The position numbers and the translations under genes were made by a program. This document shows positions 1-7,883 of a stretch of 64,000 nt of DNA, piece after piece. The notes under the pieces are model-generated. The model ran no database searches, had not been told where the DNA came from, and saw only the letters and a program-made list of their open reading frames with translations. Each line of letters starts with the position of its first letter. The stretch's first letter is position 1. This DNA is from Chitinimonas taiwanensis DSM 18899 (GTDB lineage: Bacteria; Pseudomonadota; Gammaproteobacteria; Burkholderiales; Chitinimonadaceae): NCBI RefSeq assembly GCF_900119825.1, contig NZ_FPKR01000007.1:62001-126000 (forward strand), read 5' to 3'.

Positions 1-446
1 GTGTAGTCCCAGCCAAAGGGGGCGGGGTTGTGCGCGGGTTCGCTATCGGTATACCAGTGGCGCTGCTCGGGCTGCGGAACCTTGGCCGGGGTGGCGGACT
101 CGGCCACCATCCTGGCTTCGGTCGGTACGCTGAACTGGGCCGCATCGGCGCTGTCGAGCATGCTAGCGGGCTTGAGCTCGGCCGGGGCCGGCTCGATAGC
201 GGGCTGCGTTGGCGCATCTGGCCCCTGCACGCGTGTGCCGGCGCCTAGGCGGGCCAATGTCTGCTGGTATTGCGCGAGCTGGGCCAGGGGCAGGCTGCGC
301 TTGATCAGGGTTTCCTGCCCGGCCAGCATGGCCTGGGCCTGGGTCTCGCTAATCTTGAGCAGACGCGCCAGTGCGATCGCGACCTCACCCGGCGCAAAGC
401 CAGGCAGCACCTGGCCGCTGAGAAAGAGTTGAACCGTGTCGGACAT
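1..446 (-). CDS. Partial protein with a small N-terminal module shared with the gene at 40952
   Basis: The frame starts with ATG at 446 and stays open to the left edge, so only the first 148 codons are visible. Residues 5-70 form a compact Ala/Leu-rich module with LPG at 14-16, ALARLLK at 25-31 and LAGQET-L-IKR at 41-50, followed by a Pro/Ala-rich linker. The same module opens the protein encoded at 40952-42028, so the two are paralogous at the N terminus. From memory, such modules precede membrane domains (for example DUF805) in betaproteobacteria, but I cannot assign a function. No signal peptide is present. The gene is divergent from the Mrr-like gene that follows. Confidence 0.7.
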   Translation of the reverse strand, partial: MSDTVQLFLSGQVLPGFAPGEVAIALARLLKISETQAQAMLAGQETLIKRSLPLAQLAQYQQTLARLGAGTRVQGPDAPTQPAIEPAPAELKPASMLDSADAAQFSVPTEARMVAESATPAKVPQPEQRHWYTDSEPAHNPAPFGWDY

Positions 447-581
447 GGGTGGGCCGGGGTGGAAAATGCAGCATCATCGCGCCCGCCACCGCCTGCTGCA
501 AGCGGGCTGACGCACTGCAGCATGCGCCGAGCGGTGCTGGACAATCAATGCAAATGGCATATCATCGTCGACTTGTGCTGC

Positions 582-610
582 TTGGCAGCCCAGCCCAGCT
601 CGCCCTATAG
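582..610 (+). promoter_or_regulatory. Predicted sigma-70 promoter of the first Mrr-like gene
   Basis: TTGGCA at 582-587 and CTATAG at 605-610 are separated by 17 bases. The same pair (TTGGCG, CTATAG) stands in front of the paralogous gene at 1666, which supports the call. Prediction by eye only. Confidence 0.4.
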
Positions 611-678
611 TCGGGCTAGGCAAGATAAAACAAGCGCAGAGCGCTGACGGCAAGATAGCCGCTGCAGGAGGAAAACCC

Positions 679-1404
679 ATGGATCAAACAGTTGCCTGGC
701 CGCGTGCCAGCTGGCTTAGTCGCGTGCGGCTGCCTTGGCGGCTGGGCATTTTGCTGGCCTTGCTAAGCTTTCTGGTGCTGCACAGCATGGCCGCACTGCC
801 ACTGCCTACCTCGCGCGGGGTGGACAATCTCTCTTCCTATCTGATCGCCCAATTATTCGGTGGCCTGGCCAGCTGGCTGCAATATGTGCTGCCGCTGGCC
901 CTGCTGGCGCTGACCGCCTTCACCTTCTGGCGTGAGCGCAGGCTGGGCCTGAATGCCCAGGCAGCCAACCCCACGCTGCACGCACTGGAAGGCATAGGCT
1001 GGGAGGAGTTCGAGCTGCTGATCGCCGCCGCCTTCCAGAAACTTGGCTATACCGTGCGCTCGCGCGGCGGACGCAATAGCGAGGGCGGCGTGGATGTGGT
1101 GCTGACCAAGGGGCGCGAAGTGTTCCTGGTACAGGGGCGGCAATGGCGCAAGGCCGTGGTCGGGGTGGAGTCGCTGCGCGAGCTGCATGCGGTGATGGCG
1201 GCGGCGCGTGCTGCGGGTGGCTTTGTGCTCAGTGCTGGCCAGTTCAGCCGCGAAGCGCAGTCGTTTGCCCAGGCCAGCGGCATCCAGTTGATCGCCGGCC
1301 CTGATCTGCTTGGCCTGATCCGCGGCCTGGATAACACCACCTGCATGCCCAGCCGCCTGCCGCCGCTCAAGCGCGCCAGTAGCCGCGCCACCGAGCGTGG
1401 CTGA
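679..1404 (+). CDS. Membrane-anchored Mrr-type restriction-endonuclease-like protein (copy 1)
   Basis: 241 aa. Two hydrophobic segments (about residues 22-42 and 62-83) precede a domain of the Mrr catalytic family (about 105-218), recognisable from WEEFELL, GY-x-V, GGVD and the C-terminal pattern SAGQFS...A-x-SFA...IQLI-x-G. The Mrr active site is D-x(n)-Q-x-K. Here D139 and Q152 are present but the lysine is replaced by arginine (Q152-G-R154), so nuclease activity is doubtful. A good AGGAGG-like ribosome site precedes the ATG. The next gene is a diverged tandem copy with the same layout. A membrane-bound DNA-binding or sensing role is possible but unproven. Confidence 0.75.
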   Translation: MDQTVAWPRASWLSRVRLPWRLGILLALLSFLVLHSMAALPLPTSRGVDNLSSYLIAQLFGGLASWLQYVLPLALLALTAFTFWRERRLGLNAQAANPTLHALEGIGWEEFELLIAAAFQKLGYTVRSRGGRNSEGGVDVVLTKGREVFLVQGRQWRKAVVGVESLRELHAVMAAARAAGGFVLSAGQFSREAQSFAQASGIQLIAGPDLLGLIRGLDNTTCMPSRLPPLKRASSRATERG

Positions 1405-1576
1405 GTGATTGTCGCACTTAGCCCACTATTACCGCTGGCGATGATTTATGCCTTTAGCATGGTCTCGCCGCGCGCCTAGCCCCCTAGGATCAGCGCCTTG
1501 GCGCGTCGTTCGCGGCACCCTGTCGCGCTAGCCCGTTTTATCCACAATCTGCACGCCACCACTGTGATCAACTGCA

Positions 1577-1604
1577 TTGGCGCAGTGCTTTTTCCTCCCT
1601 ATAG
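1577..1604 (+). promoter_or_regulatory. Predicted sigma-70 promoter of the second Mrr-like gene
   Basis: TTGGCG at 1577-1582 and CTATAG at 1599-1604 with 16 bases between. It matches the arrangement upstream of the first copy, as if gene and promoter were duplicated together. The rest of the 261-base gap (1405-1665) shows no gene. Confidence 0.35.
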
Positions 1605-1665
1605 TCCGGCCATTCGGGTCATCCAGACCCTTGGGGCAGCATAGCCCGCTACCGGGAGGACGGCG

Positions 1666-2436
1666 ATGGATCGCCGACGTAAACATCATGTCCAGGCTGC
1701 CTGGCGCAGCCTGATCGCCATGCCAGTCTGGCCGGCGCCAATGCTGGCCGCGCTGAGCTTCTTGCTCTGCAATGCGCTGGCCGACAGCCCCATGCTGGCT
1801 GCCTTGCCCGCCGCTCACTGGTTTGCCTGGCTGCAGTATCTGCTGCCAGCGCTATGGCTGGGTCTGGGCGGCTTGCTGCTGCTAGCTCGTCGGCGCGGCC
1901 TGGCGGCTTCGCAGCGTCAGCGCCGCCTGTTCGATGGCATGCGCCGTAGCCAGTTCGATGCGCTGCTGGTGGAGGCGCTGCGTCTGCGCGGCTATCAGCT
2001 GCTCGACCAGCGGCCGGCTGGCGAGCTACGGGTTGAGAAGGCTGGCCGTGTCTGGCTCGTGCATAGCCAGGCCTGGCGCAGCAACCGGGTGGGGCTGGCC
2101 AGCGTGCGCGATCTGTACTGGCTGATGCAGGCCGAGGGCGTGACGCAGGGCATGCTGGTCACTGCGGGTATGTTCTCCGCCCGAGCCGAGCAATTCGCGC
2201 TGGCGCGTGGCATCCGCCTGATCGACGGACCCGTGCTGCGTCGTCTGCTGCAGGGCGTCAGCCTGCCCAGCATCTCGGCCGAGCAGAGCCCACCGCCTGC
2301 CCCAGCTTGCCCGGGTTGCGGCGGGGATATGGTCTGGCGCGTGGCCCGCCAGGGCCAGCATGCCGGCAAGGCCTTTTGGGGCTGCATGGCTTATCCCGCC
2401 TGCTGCGGCGTGCAGGTGGCGGCCAAGGCCGACTAG
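1666..2436 (+). CDS. Membrane-anchored Mrr-like protein with C-terminal zinc ribbon (copy 2)
   Basis: 256 aa, with the same order as the preceding gene: two hydrophobic segments (about 18-40 and 48-70), then an Mrr-like domain (about 88-205, with FDALLVEAL, RGYQLL, VTAGMFS...IRLIDG). All three catalytic positions differ from Mrr: by alignment to copy 1 the Asp is Glu, the Gln is His and the Lys is Gln, so it is very likely not a nuclease. A topoisomerase-type zinc ribbon closes the protein (CPGC ... GC-x4-ACC). GGGAGG precedes the ATG. Mrr plus topoisomerase zinc ribbon is a known fusion. The loss of the active site in both copies points to a binding role. Confidence 0.75.
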   Translation: MDRRRKHHVQAAWRSLIAMPVWPAPMLAALSFLLCNALADSPMLAALPAAHWFAWLQYLLPALWLGLGGLLLLARRRGLAASQRQRRLFDGMRRSQFDALLVEALRLRGYQLLDQRPAGELRVEKAGRVWLVHSQAWRSNRVGLASVRDLYWLMQAEGVTQGMLVTAGMFSARAEQFALARGIRLIDGPVLRRLLQGVSLPSISAEQSPPPAPACPGCGGDMVWRVARQGQHAGKAFWGCMAYPACCGVQVAAKAD

Positions 2437-2570
2437 ATGCTGAACCGCGCGCAGTCTGAGGCCTGAAGCCGATCTCGATTTGCGCCAGATCAAAGCCTGC
2501 TACTGAACAAAAAAATCCGCCCGGTTGGCGGCGTACACTGATTACTCCGCTTCCCTATCGGAGTTCCGTC

Positions 2571-2879
2571 ATGCATTCCCGTCGCCGTTTCCTTATCCAA
2601 CTTGTCCCCGCCGCCGGCCTGCTGGCTGTTTCGCCCCGTCTGTTGGCTGCGGCAGAAAAAGCCAGTGAAAAAGACCCGACCGCCGCCGCGCTCGGCTACA
2701 AGCTCGACACCAGCAAGGTCGACAAGGCCAAGTTCCCCAAGCATGCGGCCACCCAGCAGTGCAGCAACTGCATGCTCTACCAGGGCAAGCCGGCCGATGC
2801 CTTTGCGCCTTGTCCGGCGCTGGGCAATAAGCTGGTGGCCGGCAAGGGCTGGTGCAGTGCCTGGGTGAAGAAGGCCTAA
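2571..2879 (+). CDS. High-potential iron-sulfur protein (HiPIP) with twin-arginine signal
   Basis: 102 aa. The N terminus SRRRFLIQL followed by a hydrophobic stretch ending in LLAAAE is a twin-arginine export signal, as expected for a protein that folds around a 4Fe-4S cluster before export. The four cluster ligands are visible as C64, C67, C81 and C95, with the family-typical CSNCMLY, PCPALGNKLV and GWCSAW. HiPIPs are soluble periplasmic electron carriers between a bc1-type complex and a terminal acceptor or photosynthetic reaction centre. No partner is encoded nearby. The mature part, about 75 residues, has normal length. Confidence 0.93.
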   Translation: MHSRRRFLIQLVPAAGLLAVSPRLLAAAEKASEKDPTAAALGYKLDTSKVDKAKFPKHAATQQCSNCMLYQGKPADAFAPCPALGNKLVAGKGWCSAWVKKA

Positions 2880-2885
2880 GCCAGC

Positions 2886-3110
2886 ATGCCCAACCGGCTG
2901 CAGCCCAAGAAGTTGCTGCTTAGCAAATGGACGGCCGTCCAACCGCAACAGCGTGAAAAGCACTTCCTGGTCAGCAAGGTGATCCAGCCAGAGGACCCGC
3001 TCGCCGCGATCGAGTGGATAGCGCTGGAAGCCGTACTGACCAAGCGCGTGCAAATCCTGCGCTGGCAGGCGCTTAAAGATGAGGCGGTCTGGCGTACCGG
3101 CTGGCACTGA
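2886..3110 (+). CDS. Small Trp-rich conserved protein (TIGR02450 type)
   Basis: 74 aa, starting 6 bases after the HiPIP stop, so probably co-transcribed. The opening pattern PKKLLLSKWTAVQP, the KHFLVSKVI block and the terminal LKDEAVW-x-TGWH match the small tryptophan-rich family TIGR02450 as I remember it. The molecular function of that family is unknown. No signal peptide or membrane segment is seen. An intrinsic terminator follows closely. Confidence 0.8.
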   Translation: MPNRLQPKKLLLSKWTAVQPQQREKHFLVSKVIQPEDPLAAIEWIALEAVLTKRVQILRWQALKDEAVWRTGWH

Positions 3111-3128
3111 ATGTCGCCCGGTATTGGC

Positions 3129-3156
3129 AAAACGGCACCTACGGGTGCCGTTTTTT
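3129..3156 (+). terminator. Intrinsic terminator after the HiPIP-TIGR02450 pair
   Basis: AAAACGGCACC (3129-3139) pairs with GGTGCCGTTTT (3144-3154) across a 4-base loop, and the stem runs into a T tract. Confidence 0.85.
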
Positions 3157-3285
3157 CGTCTTGGGCCGGCAATTGGCAGCATTTGGTTTCTTGCCTGGCG
3201 GGCTTCGTGCTAAAAGAGCGCCTTGCTGCCGGCCAGGCCGGTGGCGCTGAAAACCATATTGATAAGCACCAAAGGGGAAAACGCC

Positions 3286-4227
3286 GTGGCCGGCAGCAGC
3301 TTGTTAACTCTGATTGATGACATCGCCACCATCCTGGATGACGTGGCGGTAATGACCAAGGTGGCGGCCAAGAAGACGGCGGGCGTGCTCGGCGATGATC
3401 TGGCGCTGAATGCCCAGCAGGTGTCCGGCGTGAAGGCCGAGCGTGAGCTGCCGGTGGTGTGGGCGGTGGCGGTCGGTTCGCTGAAGAACAAGGCCATCCT
3501 GGTGCCTGCCGCGCTCTTAATCAGCGCGCTGCTGCCCTGGGCGATCACCCCCTTGCTAATGTTGGGCGGCGCCTTTCTGTGCTTCGAAGGTTTCGAGAAG
3601 CTCGCGCATAAATTCCTGCACAGCGCGGCCGAGGACGAGGCGCATCATCAGGAACATCTGCAGGCCTTGGCCAACCCAGATGTGGACCTGGTGGCCATGG
3701 AGCAGGAAAAGATCAAGGGCGCCATCCGTACCGACTTCATCCTGTCGGCCGAGATCATCGTGATCTCGCTCGGCACAGTGGCCGCGGCCAGCTTTGCCAA
3801 GCAGGTGTCGGTGCTGGTTGGCATCGCCGCCATCATGACCGTGGGCGTGTATGGCCTGGTGGCCGGCATCGTCAAGCTTGATGACGCCGGGCTCTATCTG
3901 AGCCAGCGCGCCAGCCGTGCTGCCCAGGGTCTGGGCCGCCTGCTGCAGCTCGGCGCGCCGCATCTGATGAAGGCGCTGTCGGTGATCGGCACCGCCGCCA
4001 TGTTCATGGTCGGCGGCGGCATCCTCAGCCACGGCATCCCGCCTCTGCACCACGGTATCGAGCAACTGGCGCAGGGCGTGGCCAGCGTGCCGGCCGTCGG
4101 TGGGGTGCTGGCTGTGCTGCTGCCGACCTTGCTCGATGCGCTGGTCGGCATCGTGGCTGGCGCGCTGGTGCTGGCCGGTCTGAAACTGATCTCGCCCCTG
4201 CTGCCCAAAAAAGCAGCCGATGCCTGA
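3286..4227 (+). CDS. DUF808 (YedI-type) inner-membrane protein
   Basis: I place the start at GTG 3286, because family members begin with [14 protein letters not shown] and AGGGGAA stands at a suitable distance; an ATG at 3223 would add 21 atypical residues. The 313-residue product has the family pattern [18 protein letters not shown] near the N terminus and ELPVVWAVA, followed by several hydrophobic segments (about 70-95, 152-200, 230-262 and 280-303) and the soluble stretch with [14 protein letters not shown]808 proteins are integral inner-membrane proteins of unknown function. Monocistronic by appearance. Confidence 0.85.
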   Translation: MAGSSLLTLIDDIATILDDVAVMTKVAAKKTAGVLGDDLALNAQQVSGVKAERELPVVWAVAVGSLKNKAILVPAALLISALLPWAITPLLMLGGAFLCFEGFEKLAHKFLHSAAEDEAHHQEHLQALANPDVDLVAMEQEKIKGAIRTDFILSAEIIVISLGTVAAASFAKQVSVLVGIAAIMTVGVYGLVAGIVKLDDAGLYLSQRASRAAQGLGRLLQLGAPHLMKALSVIGTAAMFMVGGGILSHGIPPLHHGIEQLAQGVASVPAVGGVLAVLLPTLLDALVGIVAGALVLAGLKLISPLLPKKAADA

Positions 4228-4413
4228 TGCGGCCTAGACGGTAAGCATGAGATTCAATGGCATGGGCACTCGCGGCGCATGCCATTTTCTTTATCTGCGG
4301 GGTCGGCGCCCTGAGCCGGAAATCGGCTGCCAGCGCGGTCTTACGCCTATGTTAGGATTTATTCGCCCGGACGACGATCCGGGGACGAAATCCATTCTTG
4401 GGGGAGCAGGGTT

Positions 4414-5079
4414 GTGTCATTCAAAGACTTTTTGATCAAGGCCAAGCTGGTGGAACCGGACCCGGTCGAGGCCGAACTCGAGGGCGCATCCTCGGGGCCG
4501 GGCGAACTGATTATCGAGACCGTAGCCTTGTCGCCGAATGCGGATGCGGCCACTGAATCGGGTGGCATTGCCGAGAACACGCCGCTCGAGACCATCTATG
4601 CCGGCGCAGGCCTGCCGGCCAGCAATTTTCCTGCCGAACGTCTGCTCAAGGTGCTCGATGGCTTGCGCGCCATGGACGCCGTGCACCAGCGCGCGGCGGT
4701 GGCCGCCATGGATGCGGCCGACGATAGCTGGCAGATCGAGGATGTGCTGGCCGATGCCGCACGCAAGGTGAAGGCGCTGCATGTCCATGTCAGCCGCCTG
4801 GGCACGGCGCTCGCGGCGGTGCAAGAGCAGGAAAAGCGCCAGAAGGCCAAGCTCAACCAGGATTACGAGGCGCTGCGTCAGTCGATTGCCGAACAGATGG
4901 CGCAGCTGCAGGAAGCCGCCCAGCTGGCGGCCGGCGAGCACGCCAATGCGCTGAATGCGCTGGAGGCGAAGACCCTGGCCGCAGTGGGCGCCAGCCAGCG
5001 CGAGCAGCGCCGCCTGCAGCAGGAGATCGAGCGCCTGGAGGCGCTCGGTCGTCAGCTCGGCCAAGACCAACAAGCATAA
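4414..5079 (+). CDS. Coiled-coil protein, first gene of the PspA-AAA operon
   Basis: 221 aa starting at GTG 4414, preceded by GGGGGAG. I do not recognise a named family. The N-terminal 75 residues are acidic and low in hydrophobics. A helical region (about 75-110) follows, and from about residue 115 to the end the heptad-like, Gln/Glu/Ala-rich sequence predicts a long coiled coil. No signal peptide or membrane helix is seen, so the protein is likely cytoplasmic. It stands 30 bases upstream of the LysM fusion gene, and all six genes to 10142 run in the same direction with short gaps. A scaffold or adaptor for the PspA-like filament is a guess from context. Confidence 0.7.
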   Translation: MSFKDFLIKAKLVEPDPVEAELEGASSGPGELIIETVALSPNADAATESGGIAENTPLETIYAGAGLPASNFPAERLLKVLDGLRAMDAVHQRAAVAAMDAADDSWQIEDVLADAARKVKALHVHVSRLGTALAAVQEQEKRQKAKLNQDYEALRQSIAEQMAQLQEAAQLAAGEHANALNALEAKTLAAVGASQREQRRLQQEIERLEALGRQLGQDQQA

Positions 5080-5109
5080 ACACAACCATTTGCGAAGGAG
5101 CAGGAAGAA

Positions 5110-6273
5110 ATGAAGCTAACCCCGCTGTCCAAGGGCATCTTGTCGCTGATCGTGCTGGCCGGTGTCGGCTCGGTGGGCTGGAATCTGTACAAGCAGCAGG
5201 CGGCTGCACCCGCCGCCGATCCGGTCAACGTCGAGGCGCCAGCGCTGACCAATGGCAATCCGGTTGCGGCCCAGCCTGCCACGCCGGCCGCTGCTGCCCC
5301 AGTCAACGCCGCCCAGAGCGGTTTCAACAGCTATCAGAGCATCGTGGAGAAAGGCGTGGTGCGCGTCAGCGTACAGGCGCCGGCCAAGCCCTTCTACTGG
5401 CTGGAAGGCGGCGCGCCCAAGGGCTTCAATGTCGAGTTCATGAAGCTGCTGTTTGCCCAGTCCGAATTCACCCAGACCCATCCGAAGATCGTGCTCGACA
5501 CCGAGCATGCAGTCGATACCTATCCGGCCGTACCCGAGCAGCTTTTGAAGACCGATAGCCGCGGCAAGCCGGTGGTCGATATCGCCATCGACGGCCTGAC
5601 CTTCACCGACGAAGACCTGCCCGGCGTGGTCTACACCACGCCCTATGTGAGCGACTTTGGCTATGCCTTGATTACTGGCCCGAACAGCGCGGTGCGCGGC
5701 GTGGCCGATATGGCCGGCAAGAAGCTCGGTGTGCTGCAGGGCGACCCGGATGTGCAGGCCTATGCACGCCAGCAGTTCCCGAACAGCCAGTTCGTCGAGC
5801 TTAGCGATGCCAGCAGCACCGGTGAGCGCGACTGGATCAAGCGCGCGCTGCAGGCCGGCCAGGTCGACGCGATCATCTATGACTACCCGTTTGGCGTGGC
5901 CGAAATCGCCGGCAGCAATCTGGTGTTCGCGGTGGCTAAGCTGCCGCAGTCCGATGTGCGCTACAAGATCGGCGTGCGCAAGGGCGATACCCAGCTGCTG
6001 CAAAGCTTGAATGTGGCGATCAGCAAGGTGAAGGAAAGCCCGGCCTATCTGGATTTGCTGAAGAAATACTTCATCAGCAACAATCTGGCCCGCGTGACGG
6101 CCGCCAGCGGCAGCGAGACCGTGTATGTGGTCAAGACCGGCGATACGCTGTCCATCATCGCCACCCGCCTGCTCGGCAATAAGGCGCGCTATGCCGAGAT
6201 CGAGGCACGCAACAACCTGCCCAACCCCGACCTGATCCAGGTTGGCCAGAAGCTGGTTATTCCCAAGGCCTGA
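5110..6273 (+). CDS. Membrane-anchored solute-binding domain (SBP_bac_3) fused to LysM
   Basis: 387 aa. A single N-terminal hydrophobic helix (about 8-25) without a clear cleavage site probably anchors the protein in the inner membrane with its bulk in the periplasm. A Pro/Ala-rich linker follows, then a family-3 periplasmic binding fold (about 70-328: VVRVSV, GFNVEFMKLL, YTTPYVSDFGYALI, GKKLGVLQGD, DAIIYDYP). The protein ends in a LysM peptidoglycan-binding repeat (about 340-386: VYVVKTGDTLSIIA, IEARNNLPNPDLIQVGQKLVIP). LysM after a binding domain is unusual; binding proteins normally serve ABC importers, and no permease is encoded here. This suggests a periplasmic sensor tied to the cell wall. 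AAGGAG precedes the ATG. Confidence 0.85.
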   Translation: MKLTPLSKGILSLIVLAGVGSVGWNLYKQQAAAPAADPVNVEAPALTNGNPVAAQPATPAAAAPVNAAQSGFNSYQSIVEKGVVRVSVQAPAKPFYWLEGGAPKGFNVEFMKLLFAQSEFTQTHPKIVLDTEHAVDTYPAVPEQLLKTDSRGKPVVDIAIDGLTFTDEDLPGVVYTTPYVSDFGYALITGPNSAVRGVADMAGKKLGVLQGDPDVQAYARQQFPNSQFVELSDASSTGERDWIKRALQAGQVDAIIYDYPFGVAEIAGSNLVFAVAKLPQSDVRYKIGVRKGDTQLLQSLNVAISKVKESPAYLDLLKKYFISNNLARVTAASGSETVYVVKTGDTLSIIATRLLGNKARYAEIEARNNLPNPDLIQVGQKLVIPKA

Positions 6274-7139
6274 TGCACGTTATGGAAGATACTCAGCCTA
6301 ATTACCTGACGGAATTCATCACTAGTCCACGCAATGTTTGGGTCATGCTGGCCGGTGCTGCATCCGCTTGGGTGCTTTACTCCTACCACGGTTTGCTCGG
6401 AGCTGCATTTCCCTTGCTTGCCATGGTGGGGGTCGAGTTGATTGCCTGCCTGTTCGTACCTGATATGCCGCGTTTTCGGCGCTGGGCAGATCATGAGCGC
6501 GCTAAGCGTGCCCATGAGAAACAGGGCAAGCGTTTACTCAGTGAAATCCAATCGCGCTGCGCTGGGGTGGAGCAGTTGAGAGAGTATCTGGTACAGCATC
6601 GCGCCCTGGTTAGACAGGTGGATAGTCTGAGTGAGCATGCGCGTGGCCGTATTGATATGCTGGACTTGGAAGACCGTGACCGCATCGCCGACGTGCCGAA
6701 CGAGTTCCTGCGCCTGCATTTGTCGCTGATGGTGATGGAGGAGCGCGCCAGATCACTCGATCTGCGCGATGTGCAGCGCAAGCTGGCGCAGATCAACAGC
6801 CAGATCAGCCGGCCGCAGGACGGTATGGATCTGCCTCAGCTCGAGCGCGCGCGTGATGAATACGAGGCGCTGCTGGCGCGTCACCAGCGCATGCTCAGTA
6901 AGCGCACCGCCATCGAGGCGGCGATTCTGGCCTTGCCCGACCAGCTGGCCGAGGTCTACCAAATCATTATGGGCGAAGGCACCCAGGGCGATGGCGCGAG
7001 GTTGAGTGGTGCGATCGCCAATCTGCGCCAGCGCCAGGACATTGAATCGGAAATTGCCGAGGACCTCGCTGACGAGCTGCCGCTGGCGCCCCCGCGCGAG
7101 CAAGCCGCCCGACGCGCCCGTACCCGTAGCGCCAATTAA
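6273..7139 (+). CDS. Two-helix membrane protein with cytoplasmic coiled coil
   Basis: 288 aa. The ATG at 6273 overlaps the stop codon of the LysM gene (TGATG); an ATG at 6282 is an alternative. Two hydrophobic segments (about 22-40 and 43-61) form a hairpin anchor near the N terminus. The rest (about 75-285) is charged and helical, with predicted coiled-coil stretches and an Arg-rich tail. I know no family name. Position just before a PspA-like gene suggests that it recruits or anchors that protein at the membrane, as PspB/PspC do in enterobacteria. This is inference from context, since there is no sequence likeness to PspB or PspC. Confidence 0.7.
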   Translation: MHVMEDTQPNYLTEFITSPRNVWVMLAGAASAWVLYSYHGLLGAAFPLLAMVGVELIACLFVPDMPRFRRWADHERAKRAHEKQGKRLLSEIQSRCAGVEQLREYLVQHRALVRQVDSLSEHARGRIDMLDLEDRDRIADVPNEFLRLHLSLMVMEERARSLDLRDVQRKLAQINSQISRPQDGMDLPQLERARDEYEALLARHQRMLSKRTAIEAAILALPDQLAEVYQIIMGEGTQGDGARLSGAIANLRQRQDIESEIAEDLADELPLAPPREQAARRARTRSAN

Positions 7140-7175
7140 ACCGTCAGCCCGTACCCATTCATACGAAGGAAAATC

Positions 7176-7883
7176 ATGTCGGACATCAGTTTCTTCTCGC
7201 GCGTTGGCAATCTGTTCAAGGGCTTCATGTCGCTGTGGATTCAGGACGTGGAGAAAGAGCATCCGGAAATCGCCTACCAGAACCGCATCGATGCGATGGT
7301 CAGCAAGTACGCCAAACTCAAGGATGTGACCGCGGCCGTACTGCGCCGGCGCGAGGATATCGATGCGCGCCTCAATAAGCAGGGCGAAGAGCTCAAGCGC
7401 ATCAGCGCCGATCTGGACGCAGCGATTGCCAGCAATCAGGACGATCTGGCCGTGGTGCTGATCCAAAAGAAGGAGGCGCTGGAAGCCTCGATTGCCAGCC
7501 TGTCGGTCGAGTTCGAACAGTCGCGCCGCGATGCCGAGGAGGCCAAGTCCTCGCTCAATAGCATCAAGGCCGAGATCGGCAAGCTCAAGGATGAGCGCGA
7601 TGCGATGCTGGCCAAGTTGCACAGCGCCCAGGCGCGCATCCAGATCCAGGACCAGCTGGAAGGCTTGTCGGTGGAGGCCGATGTGCGTGCGCTGGACAAT
7701 GTGCGCGAACACATCAATAACACCGCCGCGCGTGCCAAGCTGGGCGCCGAGCTGGCCGATTCCGACCTCGACAACAAGCTGGCCAAGCTGCGCGAAAGCA
7801 GCGGTGCGATCTCGGCGCGCGCCACGCTGGAGAAGCTCAAGCAAGCCCAGGCGGCCAAGGCTGCCGGCACGAAGACGCTGTGA
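7176..7883 (+). CDS. PspA/IM30 (ESCRT-III-like) membrane-remodelling protein
   Basis: 235 aa, close to the usual 220-230 of PspA. The N terminus FFSRVGNLFKGFMSLWIQDVE is an amphipathic helix as in PspA and Vipp1. Almost all the rest is helical coiled coil, with the family patterns KLKDVTAAVLRRRED, VLIQKKEALEASI, DAEEAKSSL and ARIQIQDQLEGLS. PspA-family proteins bind stressed membranes and form ESCRT-III-like rods. No pspB, pspC or pspF is near; instead a Vps4-like ATPase follows with overlapping start and stop codons. This mirrors the eukaryotic ESCRT-III/Vps4 pairing. Assignment to the superfamily is good, exact orthology uncertain. Confidence 0.85.
   Translation: MSDISFFSRVGNLFKGFMSLWIQDVEKEHPEIAYQNRIDAMVSKYAKLKDVTAAVLRRREDIDARLNKQGEELKRISADLDAAIASNQDDLAVVLIQKKEALEASIASLSVEFEQSRRDAEEAKSSLNSIKAEIGKLKDERDAMLAKLHSAQARIQIQDQLEGLSVEADVRALDNVREHINNTAARAKLGAELADSDLDNKLAKLRESSGAISARATLEKLKQAQAAKAAGTKTL

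Noticed and set aside
1538-1546. Perfect DnaA box TTATCCACA in the gap between the Mrr-like genes, and another at 62367-62375 in the nrtA upstream region
   Set aside because: Single isolated boxes; about half a perfect box is expected by chance in 64 kb on both strands, no box cluster, and no dnaA, dnaN or gidA nearby, so no origin is called.
2517-2531. CCGCC/GGCGG hairpin with seven A on its left, a minus-strand terminator by form
   Set aside because: No minus-strand gene lies upstream of it, the stem has only five pairs, and no T tract follows on the plus strand where the genes are.
3259-3272. FNR-like sequence TTGATAAGCACCAA before the DUF808 gene
   Set aside because: It lies within 30 bases of the start codon and touches the ribosome site, an unlikely activator position; one mismatch of ten is expected by chance.
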